49,096 bases of DNA from Nemertoderma westbladi (Eukaryota; Xenacoelomorpha; Nemertodermatida; Nemertodermatidae): contig JAUCBJ010008642.1 of NCBI GenBank assembly GCA_032718475.1, forward strand, positions 1-49,096. Direction: 5' to 3'. This document shows positions 31,623 through 42,238 of this stretch, piece after piece. Made by a program: the position numbers and the translations under genes. The notes beneath the pieces are model-generated. The model was given only the letters and a program-made list of their open reading frames with translations, did no database searches and was not told the origin of the DNA. How positions within the stretch are numbered: the first letter of the stretch is position 1; every line of letters starts with the position of its first letter.

Positions 31623-34600
31623 ATGTCTGACACAAAGCAAAACCTGTCAGACAGTCTACTAGATATAACCATCAATCAGTTTTCTCCAGTGGAAAGCGAA
31701 GTGACAGCAGAGAAACCGCGAACGAGGGACGCTATTGACATCTATCTGTCAGACTATCAACGATTCCTAGGTGACGAAGAGTTGAGGAGATGGCTGTCTG
31801 GACTTCGCCCTAATAGTGAAGGAGCCAAGCTTGTGTTGGACGCAATAGATGTGGAAATGTTAGCTGCAAACCAAGCTAAATTTGAAGAACGCCTCCGCAT
31901 CGCTAGAGTCCAAGAAGAACAAGTGAAGAAAAAACGTATAGAAGACAGAAAGACAGCGGCGATGGCAGCGGCAGAAGCAGAAAGAAAAGCAGCAGTAGCA
32001 GTGGCAATGGCAATGGCAGAAGCGGAAAGAAAGGCGGCGGAGGCAGTGGCAACTGCCGAAGCGGAAAGAAAGATAGCAGTGGCAGAAGCAGAATGGAGAG
32101 CATCGGAAGAGACCACCCAACTGGAGTTGGAAAATCTTCAAGAGATGCAAGACTGCATAAATAAACAGTTAACAGCTAGTCAAATGCAGATGATGATTCG
32201 ATCTACTCCCAAACGACGAGGATATACATCATCTGAGGAAGGCGATACCACCGATCCTGAAGGCTGAGGAAATAGATCTTGTCTAAGTAGGCGTAGAAGA
32301 ACATCTCACCGTCACAAATTGCCTGATTTGCCTCCAGCTGTTAGAAGACAAATAGCTAGCACAGACTTAGGTAGTACAGAACCCACAGACCAAATTATTA
32401 CTGTAGAAAGACTCCCTACTATAGTAGATGAGCCTGAAATAATTAGGCCTGTTCTCGAAGCCACCCCTTCGGCGATAGAGACACCTGTACTCCCCGAACC
32501 TACCTCTAAATTCCCTTTGCATAGCACTAAATTGCCTGTGCCCAGCAGAACCGCCCATGAGACAGTTCCTGTCCTGGACTCCGAGCGAAATATCCGAGAT
32601 TTGTCGCCTGTTGTTTCCCGTCTGCCCGCTACTATGTTGGCGACTCCCGCTTCAGCGGTTGAGTGGGTGGATGAGAGACGGCGGGGGATGGATCTCCTGC
32701 TCGGGCAGATGCAGGAGACTGTTCAGCAGTTCAAGGGCACAGTAAGGGAAAGTAGGTTAGAGTTGCAAGAAGTGCAGCAAAGTATCGCGTTAGAACGCAA
32801 TAAATTAGTAAATATACAAAAGGGTATACCACCACCACCTGTAACCATGTGTCAACCTGTTAGGTCTGAAGTATTTCATGCGCAAGGTGTGGAGCCTACA
32901 CGCATCTATACTGCTAGTGAAGTAAAAACTCCTATAGTAAACCCTATTAAGGGTAATTATAAACCTGTTGATAATAATATTCCATATAGACCTGATAATA
33001 ATCCGAGAAATTTATATACCGATAACTCGATATTAAATAACACGATGGCCCAAGAAAGCTTTACGCGTCAAATGGCTAGAACCGAAGCCCGTCAAGCGGT
33101 CAAAGTGGGAGAGATCGTCAAGTTCAATGGAGATGAGATGAAATGGTTACCTTTTAATGAATATTACAAAGATAACATACAGAACTCTGTACTATCTAAC
33201 GGAGAGAAACTTAGATTCCTCCTCGAGTGTTTGGAAGGACCTCCCAAGTTAATGGCGTTAAAGTTTATTGGACATCCAGATGGATTAAGACAAGTTTGGG
33301 ATACATTAAACATCAGGTATGGTAATAGGACAAATATAGCTAGGTATTTGTATGCGAAATTGGTAGCGCCTCGAAAGTTTCTTAGCAGCGGGATTATAGA
33401 ATTCTCCGATGAGATCCAGGAAATCTGTAGACAGCTAGACTGGCTAGGTAAGTCTCATGAATATGAGAATTCTATGGTTGTAGGAGCCTTAGCATCAGCT
33501 TTGCCAAAGGGTGGAGTGGGTACTCGTTGGGACAAAAGAGTACTATATATGATGGAACAACAACAAAGAGACCCTACCATGGCTGATCTCATCTCATTCT
33601 TAGATGGAGAGGTAAAATTACAGCTCCTAAAGCAGTCCCGAGAGAAGACCCTGGAGAACAAGGTGAGTGAAAAACCCGTTTCTAGGAGAAAAATAACACC
33701 AGTGTGTTATACAGACGAAGGCGAAAGCCAGACCTCCCATGAGGAGAACAGCGGGAAAGACACAGCAAGATCTTACTATGACAACAAAATCCCTCAAGAC
33801 ATAAGTAAATTTAAGTCTCGAACCAGTGACAGGAGAGAACAGGTAACAACAACTCCTCCTACGTCTCCTAAGAGAATTCATAGAAGAAAGCCCGAGGAAA
33901 GAACAAGTGTGCACCACACAGCACAGGTTAAAGTAAGTAACATCAAGCCCAAATGTGTATTGTGTGACGGGCCCCATCGCTTAAGTGGATGTGATGAATT
34001 CTTAAAGAAATCCCTAAAGGATAGACGTGATGTCATGTGGGATAAGCGGTTGTGTTATAATTGTCTCAGACGCGGACACCAACGGCGAACCTGTTACTCA
34101 GACACGAGGTGCGCTAAGTGCGGTGCGAAACATCATATCTTGCTGCACACAGAATTTGAAAGAAAAAACCCGAGTCAGGTAAGTGAGCCCGAATTACATG
34201 TCCAATTCAGTGATGTGAACGACACTGACCAAAGTTCTGAGATGGAAGGATTCTATACGGACAAATTCTCCGACGAAAACGAATCCTGTTACGTAATAAA
34301 TACCGCAGTGTATCGAGCACTTGCGTATGAAAAAGACACTGACAGTGAGCCCCCCCTAACTACTTCTGGCCGACAATCGTCTTGGAAAGCACCAACTTCC
34401 AATGTAGGAATCCGAGAATTTCCTGTAGTGCAGTTGAGGATCCACGGGCCACGAAAAAGTTTCATAGTGAATGCCCTTCTTGACTCCGGCAGCACAGGAA
34501 CATTCATCGATAAAGAACTAGCCGAGGACATCTTTGCTGGACAACCCAAGTTCCGAACTAAGTTAAACATGTCAGGAATTATGCAGGTTTGGAAATCTAC

Positions 34601-35387
34601 AGTAATTGCAGATTACTATGTAAGTGCGTTGTCCACTCCCCAGGATGAATTAGGAGAACACAGTATAAGGTCAGTAAAAATGGTGGCGATAAAGAACTTC
34701 GCTACCAGCCAAGTGGAACCTTATAACTGGGACGAGGACGATTGCGCCCAGCAGCTTAAGATACCTCGATTTAACACAGACTATCCTGGAGTACAAATAC
34801 TCATCGGCCAAAATGCGCATGAGGCGCTTGAGACATTGGAGAAACGGCCTGCTCAACCGCAACCACTACAAACCTATGCGGGAAGAACTAGAGTAGGTTG
34901 GTACTTTACTGGACCTTTCCGTCGAACTCTCATGGAAAGGCTGCCCAAAGATCGCGTCTACCAGGTGAGTGAATGGGAAGATGAGACCAGTGAGGTGGAC
35001 GACCCAACTGAGGGAACACCATACTCCTCAGATAATGACGATATTAACTCTAATGTAGATCAATGGAGACATTGCCCCGAGACGATTAATCTAGCCGGCA
35101 TCGCTTCCAGAGGAGCAACTCCTCAAGAACTGATAGATACTCCAGGCTGGTTAGGTGGATCCGACTTCTTAAGTAAAGAAGAAGAAGAATGGCCTCCTCA
35201 TCTTACCACGGCGGAGATTAGACAGGCCAAGGGAGCGGAGAAAGTAACACAACAACTCAATCGCCCAGCTGGTCGTTTATGTTTACTGGAAAGAGACCGA
35301 AAACTGTCCGGAAACTATGGAAGGCAAGATACTCTTCCTACGACCACTTCCCTAATCCGACAAATATCTAGGGACTCCATAACGTAA
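31623..35387 (+). pseudogene. BEL-2 Gag-protease frame with in-frame deletions and one stop
   Basis: One phase throughout, broken only by TGA at 32265-32267. Against BEL-1 it lacks roughly 285 residues of the Gag N-terminus (joined after LLDITI), then keeps the coiled coil, Gag domain (KFNGDEMKWLPF), zinc knuckles (CVLCDGPH, CYNCLRRGHQRRTC) and protease (LLDSGSTGTF). After TPYSSDNDDI it jumps over RT into the RNase H end (DQWRHCPETINL), and after GAEKV jumps again over the integrase to QQLNRPAGRLCLLERDR and the normal end. All three deletions keep the frame. The product would be Gag plus PR with a short tail, without polymerase or integrase. Confidence 0.88.
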
Positions 35388-36521
35388 CACCATACGGAGT
35401 GGGTGTGTGACTATATTATTTTATATTTGTTTTTATTATTTTATATTTATGTATGTATTATTATGTAATTTTATTATAATCGTTTTCTTTAATTTTATTT
35501 AGTAGAATGTTATTTTTGCGATTATTTAGTAGATTAGTGCAATATATTAATCTTATTACTTAATTACTTATATATTATATATTTAGTGCGACGGCGAGAA
35601 ATAATTCTTTTTCTCTTTCCTTACTGTCCGTATCATATTATAAATACGTGACTACAGTAAGATGAAATGTCCGTACTTATTAAAGTACAATAAAGCTCCT
35701 ACTATATTCAAGTATTATTGGTAGGCAGAGTATTAGGAATGCAAAGTTCAGATCCTCGTGTCTCGGCTAAACCAAGCTCTGGGTAGACCTTGGAAACGAC
35801 TTGCCTCTTCACACTGACATTGCTTCGTGCGATATTGCTCTTCTACCTTATATTAAATAATACATATAGTAGCGTGATGTCCCTTTAACAGTAGCGTAGA
35901 ACGCAAAATAAATCTGTTAAACCCTTTGACCATCTGTAATTCTAGTCGATTAAGATATTGCGGCACCCACCCATATACTTGAAAGACAAATTCTAGAATC
36001 AGTGGTTAATGTCCCCAGACAAGTTCTGGAATAAATTGGTGCCCATCTTAAATATTAATTTAATATTTATTAAAATCTGTAAAATTCAGATCCTTTAAAA
36101 TTTCTAGTCGATTAAGATATCGCAGCACTTACCGATACTCTTAAAAGACAATTTTTCTAGAATTAAGGATCCTATGTCCCCAGACATGCTCTGGAATAAA
36201 ATTGTGTCAATTTTACCATCAAATAATAAAATTTACGGGAATAAATTTAGATTCATATCCTTTAATGAATTAAATAAATGGTCATTTTATGCAATTTATA
36301 ACATTCCCAAAATTCCATTAATTAATAGATCACGGGAGCGGAGATTCACCCTATTGAGTGTATTAGAGTGCGAGAATCTCCAATATATAGTCAATAGCCG
36401 ATAAAATTTATAAAATCATGTATAAAGAGGATATTGACAATTAAAGAATTACTATTAAATAGCATCCCAGATCTGTATGCATGGGAATTACCCTAATTCT
36501 ACCGCTAGCTTCCCATAATGT
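35388..36521 (+). other. BEL-2 3' region, first copy
   Basis: Matches the region after pol in BEL-1, including the ACCAAGCTCTGGGTAGACC block, two GTCGATTAAGATAT repeats and ORFx. It ends abruptly in the loop of the TAATTCTA hairpin (CATAATGTCAC, about 36522), where integrase sequence begins. Confidence 0.8.
36174..36404 (+). CDS. ORFx, intact 76-codon frame in BEL-2
   Basis: Starts MSPDMLWNKIVSILPS and ends ENLQYIVNSR. It is the only unbroken copy of three (21916-22145 and 38139-38368 are shifted). The strongest shared part is YAIYNIPKIPLINRSRERRF. The protein is small and basic, with no signal peptide, membrane span or known motif. Among the three copies many changes in the second half are silent (third positions of Pro, Ile, Arg, Leu, Val and Cys codons), which hints at past selection on the protein. 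It may be an accessory gene expressed from a spliced or downstream message, or chance conservation within a structured 3' region. Confidence 0.5.
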   Translation: MSPDMLWNKIVSILPSNNKIYGNKFRFISFNELNKWSFYAIYNIPKIPLINRSRERRFTLLSVLECENLQYIVNSR

Positions 36522-37338
36522 CACGGATAAGGAAACGAATTTCATTGGCGCCAACAACGAAATTCAAGCTTACGTAAAGGACTGGAACCAAAGACAGGTG
36601 GACGATCAGCTAAAGGTAACAGCGTCTAGCTGGACCTTCAACGCCGCCGACGCCCCTTGGTGGGGAGGAAGTTGGGAGAGATTGATTAGGAGCGTGAAGA
36701 CCGCATTTCACTTTATAGTGCCGTGTCGCGCTTATCTCACCGACAAACTCTTGCGGACGTTAATGGAGGAAATCGCCGCCTATCTCAACGAAAGACCGCT
36801 TATGCCAGTCTCCTCGAGTCCTGATTCCCTGGAAGCGCTAACACCCGCGCACTTTCTACTGAAGAAACCCGTAGCCATGCTCCCACGATCGGAGATCACA
36901 GATGGAGACGAGTACTGCCGTCAAACTTGGCAACTTATGCAGTTGCTATCCCGTCGTTTCGCTGACCATTTCGAAAAACATTACCTGCCCACACTACAAC
37001 TTCGAACTAAGTGGATTGCGCAGCAAGAAAACGTCAGCGCCGGAGACATGGTGCTTATTGTGGATCAAGATATTCCACGTAAGCGATGGCAAACAGGTCG
37101 TATCATCGAGACTCACATCTCGAGTGATGGTTTGGTGCGCTCGGTAGAACTCGTTGTCATGCGGCGTAACTTCAAGAAACCGGGAATTGTCTTTGAGACA
37201 CAGCAGCTCAATCGCCCAGTGGGACGTTTATGTTTACTGGAAAGAGATAGAGAACTCTCCGGAAACTATGGAAGACAAGATACCCTTCCCACGACCACCT
37301 CCCTAATCCAACCAACATCTAGGGGCTCCCCAACATGA
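36522..37338 (+). pseudogene. Second integrase C-terminal piece in BEL-2
   Basis: Homology to BEL-1 begins within the second catalytic-Asp segment (after the hairpin loop, at GGATAAGGAAACGAATTTC) and continues to the normal polyprotein end. It retains the Glu motif (GGSWERLIRSVK), the NERPLMPVSS segment and the DUF5641-like tail, but the zinc site and first catalytic Asp are missing, so it cannot be an active integrase. The frame is open upstream to about 36481 only because it reads through the joined 3' region. Confidence 0.88.
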
Positions 37339-38989
37339 TATCGTTTGGAGTTGGTGTGTGACTATATTATTTTATATTCGTTTTATTATTTTTATATTTA
37401 TGTATGTATTACTATGTAATTTTATTATAATCGTTTTATTTAATTTTATTTAGTAGAATGTTATTTTAGTGATTATTTAGTAGATTAGTGCAATATATTA
37501 GTGTTTATTACGTACATAATTACTTATAATATATATTTAGTGCGACGGCGAGAAATAATTCTTTTTCTCTTTCCTTACTGTCTGTATCATACTATAAATA
37601 CGTGACTACAGTAAGATGAAATGTCCGTACTTATTAAAGTACAATAAAGCCACTACTATATTCAAGTATTATTGGTAGGCAAAGTATTAGGAATGCAAAG
37701 TTCAGATCCTCGTGTCTCGGCTAAACCAAGCTCTGGGTAGACCTTGGAAACGACTTGCCTCTTTACACTGACAATGCTTCGTGCGATATTGCTCTCATAC
37801 CATATATAATAATACATATAGTAGCGTGATGTCCCTCTAACAGTAGCGTAAATGCAAATAAATCTGTTAAACCCTTTAACCATCTGTAATTCTAGTCGAT
37901 TAAGATATCGCGGCACCCACCGATATACTTGAAAGACAAATTCTAGAATCAGTGGTTAACGTCCCCAGACAAGTTCTGGAATAAATTGGTGCCCATCTCA
38001 AATATTAATTATTTAATATTTACAAATCTATAAATTAAAATCTGTAAAATTCAGATCCTTTAAAAATTCAAGTCGATTAAGATATCGTAGCACTTACCGA
38101 TACTCTTAAAAGGACAAATTCATAGAATTAAGGATTTTATGACCCCAGACATATTCTGGAATAAAATTGTATCAATTTTACTATCAAATAATAAAATTTC
38201 CGGGAATAAATTTGAGTTCATATTTTAATGAATTTAATAAATTGCAATTTTATGCAATTTATAACATTCCCAAAATCCCATTAATTAATAGATCACGGGA
38301 GCGGAGATTCATCCTATTAAGTGTGTTAGAGTGTGAGAATCTCCAACGTATGAGTCAATAGCCGATAAAATTTATAAAATCATGTATAAACGAGATATTG
38401 ACCATTAAAGAATTACTATTAAATAGCATCCCAGATCTGTATGCATTGGAATTACCCTAATTCTACCGCTAGCTTTCCATAATGTCACCATAGTAACACC
38501 CACGCTAGAATTAGAAGCAAGTTAAAAAGAACAATAGAAAGCTTGCCCCATTGCATAGCATAAGAAATAAATCTCGCACTGCTAGTATCCAAGGATACAT
38601 AATAATAACGTGACATTCTGGAAGGCACTGACTAACGGACAAATGGCCCGAGTGTGTGTAATTTGTGACAGTTGTGTGTGTGGCATTTGTGAGTTTATAG
38701 GCGAATGTTACTACTAAGGTGTGTTTACAGTAGCGAGTCGCAATTGTGAAAGTAACCCTAACTCTGCAGTAAAAACCTGAAGTGAATCTAAGCCCTTGGG
38801 ACGGACAGTGGAGTGACTCGTGCTGGTTGTCGTTGTCGTTGTGTAGCTACATGTTGGTGAAAAACACAGCGACGACGGTACATCGGCGCTGAGAATCTCA
38901 CACTGTCCGGGGGCAGAGAGGGGTAGGCAGCGACGCTTGCTCGCCTAAATCTAAACTTATTATAATATTAATAAACTCATATAGCAGAT
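37339..38989 (+). other. BEL-2 3' region, second copy
   Basis: Repeats 35388-36521 and goes further: a shifted ORFx (38139-38368), the stem CTAATTCTA/TAGAATTAG (38457-38465 with 38506-38514) and the stem GGACAGTG/CACTGTCC (38813-38820 with 38901-38908) ahead of ORF3. Both stems are at the same places as in BEL-1, although the sequence between the arms of the second stem has changed a good deal. Confidence 0.78.
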
Positions 38990-39436
38990 ATGACGGAGTT
39001 GATAGAAGATGATCTTGGTATCAGGGAGCGATATACTCTACCTTTACAAGCGTTTGTTGATAGCTTGATACGCGGCGACGCTAGTCCAACTACTACGGAG
39101 GACGATGGTCATTATATCGAACCGCCGATTTCCTAGGAGCAACTTACGTGTGAATTGGACTATAGAAAATTCACCGCTCGCTACACGCATCGTAATGGAA
39201 CGTATATAGACTTCTTAACTACTGGCCATTCTATTGATTTACACGATACGGACTATGTCAACACCAAAAGGGAAATGGTACTATTTAAATATCCTACCCA
39301 GCGGAGTCGGAACAATAAACTGAAATTCGAATGCGAAAATTCTATTCGAAATCGACTCAAAAGAAAAGACGTTAAAGAAGCGGATAAACGTGGTAACTCC
39401 AACGTATATTTGGAATTCTTGAGAGAAGCATTGTAA
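38990..39436 (+). pseudogene. ORF3 of BEL-2, 148 codons with one stop
   Basis: Starts MTELIEDDLGIRERYTL and ends NSNVYLEFLREAL. Length equals the BEL-1 copy. It has a TAG near 39135, at the place of a Gln codon in BEL-1, and is open where BEL-1 has its stop. Both copies share LPLQAFVD-LIRG, the acidic TTTEDDG segment, ARYTH and HSIDLHD. The family is unknown and the position after integrase is unusual for BEL elements. Confidence 0.7.
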
Positions 39437-39462
39437 CACCAAATAAATTTAGCTTTAAAAAA

Positions 39463-40231
39463 GCTTTAATTATAGGAACACATAACTGTTATCGGGCAAA
39501 CTCAAACGACACAAACTCAAACTCATATTGTCAAACCTTTCACCGCATTATTGTACTGCTATTTACTGTTGGTTATTAATTGTATCAGTTGATTGAATAT
39601 TGTTATTTGGAGAATATCGATAAATGATCATAAAACCCCAATCTTCTTGATACACTAAAGGTTAGAGAGACTGGTTACATATAGCAATTGCGACTTACAT
39701 TATATTGGTTTGTAGTGAGTTGAATGCTATTTCATAGGCCCTACAAATGTCGGTTGCTATTCTCTTTATATATGATTAAAATCAGTGAAGATCGGCAGAT
39801 TAGTGTGCAGTATTGTGCGGTAGTGTGTATGAGCTTGACTGATAACAAAGCATATCCTAAAGAATGCGCCTTATGTGTAAATCCTAAGCCATCCCTTTGT
39901 GTTTAGTATAAGTCATAACTCTGTTTACATATTTAGAGCGCCACGTCCTAAAGGAACTGCTAATATTTCCCGAAAGTGAATAATATTTGTCAGAGATTAT
40001 ATATTAACGATCAATCGAATAGTACAGTAGGCCTACACCGCAATAAGATTAAAGCTTCCGAATCCAGTCTCCCGGGTATATCCAACGGGTGAATGGTCGC
40101 GCATAGGCTGGCTTTGGCTAATGTAGTGTTTATTTGTATCAAATACTCGTCATAGGCTAAAGTCGATTTATAACCTAGAAGACATCTAAATTTGGCAGGT
40201 TAAACTGCTAAAGGTCTGAAAAGCGCGAACA
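39463..40231 (+). repeat. BEL-2 3' LTR, first 413 bases missing
   Basis: Begins at GCTTTAATTATAGG, equal to 28655 in the 5' LTR, and ends GCGCGAACA. The junction lies in a short AGCTTTAA-like microhomology just after ORF3, so a deletion removed the distal 3' region together with the LTR start. The real LTR end and target repeat are intact. Confidence 0.88.
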
Positions 40232-40236
40232 ATCAG
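40232..40236 (+). repeat. Right target-site duplication of BEL-2 (ATCAG)
   Basis: Pairs with 28237-28241; TCTTTTGTTTGAGAGAACAC then continues the interrupted satellite end. Confidence 0.93.
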
Positions 40237-40364
40237 TCTTTTGTTTGAGAGAACACTTTCAATCATATGAAGTTTTGTTAAGTTAATTAATTAATTAATG
40301 TTTTGAATGGTGAATAGGCTTGTGAACTAGAAAGCCGTGGCCCGAAGGGTCAATGGCTTTCTAG
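40237..40364 (+). repeat. Hairpin module, copy 5, ending exactly at CTAG
   Basis: Contains GAGAG...CTTTC, (TTAA)n and the 38-bp hairpin at 40327-40364. Unlike copies 1, 3 and 4, nothing of the TATATATA/(TCTG)n or tail follows: at CTAG (40361-40364) the sequence switches to CAAAATTGCAAAATTGC and unrelated AT-rich DNA. This marks the right border of the whole satellite locus. Confidence 0.8.
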
Positions 40365-40562
40365 CAAAATTGCAAAATTGCAAAAAATGCAAAATTTTAA
40401 TTAAAAATAATTTTATTATAATTAAATTATAATTATATACATTTCTTAAATATTGTGCTAAGTGTTGTGGGTTTCTATATATAATCTATGCTATCTATAT
40501 GGCGAATTAAAACTTAATAATAATAATAATATAGTTAATAGTTAACAATAGTAGTAGATTCG
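40365..40562 (-). other. 3' flank of FReD fragment 1
   Basis: AT-rich. From about 40430 it matches 45745-45896 (GTGTTGTGGGT, TCTATATATAAT, TATGGCGAATTAAAA, a run of TAA units, GTTAACAATAGTAG), the flank of FReD copy 2. The two loci therefore share untranslated or downstream sequence as well as coding sequence and arose by duplication. Confidence 0.7.
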
Positions 40563-40812
40563 CTAAACTCTGATCTTCATTTCTATTTTCTCAATCGGTA
40601 CGAATCTCTCAGGGTCAGTGAATGTGTACCAACTAGGTCCATCCCAACCCTCCCTTCTGTAGACGCTGTTTAGATTGGAGTTGCTGCACCTCCGATACCA
40701 CCAAGCCCCTTTGCGGTAGTCGGCGGCGCAGTTTAGGGGCGAGGCCTCGTTGTCGCGATCATAGGTTGAGAACGGTTGTCCATTAAGGTACCAATTCTCA
40801 CTGGGACTCCGG
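40563..40812 (-). pseudogene. C-terminal fragment of a fibrinogen-related protein
   Basis: On the minus strand this reads about 83 residues of the end of a fibrinogen C-terminal domain: NWYLNGQPFSTYDRDNEA (the DxD calcium-site region), CAADYRKGAWWYRRCSNSNL (the conserved Cys pair around GWW-like residues), WDGPSWYTFTDPERF, and a KIEMKIRV end with TAG at 40563-40565. No lesion is seen in this piece, but homology stops at 40812 where a retroelement RNase H frame joins, so the first two-thirds of the domain are missing. It is non-functional unless exons lie elsewhere. Confidence 0.85.
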
Positions 40813-42238
40813 ATTTTGATGCATCTGAAAAGCTATGTAATTGATAAACATTACCGTTTATTCTACAAGGGAAGAATGCTCTTGTTATTGAGATTTGATC
40901 AATATCCTGTAGGTTCTTGACCCACTTATTCCACTCTTGTTGAATAGGTTGGGGAAGAATTTCATCCCAAGGGATCTTATTTATCCACATGGATTTTATG
41001 ATATTCATGCCTACCAGAAGTACACGTGCTAGGAAATTTATTGGATCAAAAACAGAATTTCGTATGGACAGGCATCCGCCGCGCTTAGTGCAAGGTTTTC
41101 CTTTAGGCACATATTTAAAATATAAACTATCCTTCTGGAGGTCCCATTGAATCCCTAATGCTTTATGATCTGCAGTTTTCCCAAACATTTCTTCTCTTGT
41201 GAGTTTAATATCGTCAGGAAGATTAGACATCACCGTTTTATCATTTGATCTAAACTTCACTAAGTTGAAACCCCCTCGTTTGAGAAGAGCCTTTAGGTCT
41301 AGGGCTAAACGAATTGCTTCTTCAGGATTATCTGTACTTATCATTCCATCTTCTACATAGAAGCATCGTTTGACTGTTTCCTCAGTTATGGGATCAAAAT
41401 TCTTTCCAAACTTTGTTGCTGTCCTCTTCAAGGCATCACTACAGACTACTGGTGAATCTCTGACTCCAAATATATGCACTAACATGCGAATAATTACAAT
41501 ATCGTTTGGAGAACGATTTTCTATTTCTTCAATTTCAATGGTTAGGTTTAGGTCACACCAGAATATCCTAAGGCTATCAGAGTCTTTCTTGGTTGTGCGA
41601 ACTTGATGAAACATTGCTTTAATGTCACATGTCATTCCAACTTGTCCTTCCCGAAATCTAAAGAGTACACCAACCAATGAACTATATATATTTGGACCAG
41701 TATATAGCTGTGTATTTTGGGATTCCCCTTTATATGTTGCTGCTGCATCATTCACAACACGAATCTTTCCCTTTTTTCTGGGTTCAAGCACATAATGCGT
41801 TGGAAGGTAATATGTACGCTTTCCTTGACCCAACTCATCTTCTGGTATTCGAGATGCAATTCCATCTTCTAAATAGCCCTGAATGATTTCGCTATATCTC
41901 TTCTTTATTTCTGGTTTACCATGAAATCGGTAGATTTAAGGCGACTAAATGCCATAGAGAAGTTGTTATCCATTATTTTGGCTAGGTTACTCCAGAGCAG
42001 TGGTGATACCCAGTGCCCATCTATGAATTCAGATTTATCTAACATCTCAATACACTTTATATCCTCCTCGGAATGCGCTTTATTGTGATCATCAAGTTCG
42101 TGAGACTCCTGATTGAAGTACTTCGTTATAGCCCCTGTGTTCTCTCTGACTCAAGTACAAGTTCATGGTCATCTCCATTGATCTCACAGAACTTCACTCC
42201 AGGATGAACGCAATCGCTTGGTTTAATCTCCAGCTTTC
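40813..42238 (-). pseudogene. BEL-3: BEL/Pao reverse transcriptase and RNase H start
   Basis: Minus-strand remnant of a different Pao lineage. In reading order: HWVSPLLWSNLAKIMDN (connector, about 42030), a frameshift near 41920, RTYYLPTHYV and KIRVVNDAAA, motif A CDIKAMFHQV, motif B region FGVRDSPVVCSDAL, motif C changed to FYVEDGM (the usual second Asp pair is altered), KRGGFNLVKF, then FDPINFLARV, and LHSFSDASKSG of RNase H, where it breaks into the FReD fragment. The open frame spans 40733-41833, with its last part inside FReD sequence in another phase. No LTRs are visible. Confidence 0.88.

Larger units (their letters stand above)
28242..40231 (+). mobile_element. BEL-2: 12-kb deleted and rearranged BEL/Pao element
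   Basis: Starts TGTAAAAGC, ends GCGCGAACA, flanked by ATCAG on both sides. It is clearly related to BEL-1 over LTR, leader, Gag, PR, integrase end and 3' region. It lacks RT, most of RNase H and the integrase core in its main frame, carries a second integrase C-terminal piece with a second 3' region downstream, and has a 3' LTR missing its first 413 bases. It would need enzymes from another copy to move. Confidence 0.92.

Noticed and set aside
31623-35387. BEL-2 deletions as spliced introns copied back from RNA
   Set aside because: At the joins the flanking bases do not form GT...AG ends in BEL-1 (a GT near 19275 is retained rather than removed), so microhomology deletion or template switching fits better.
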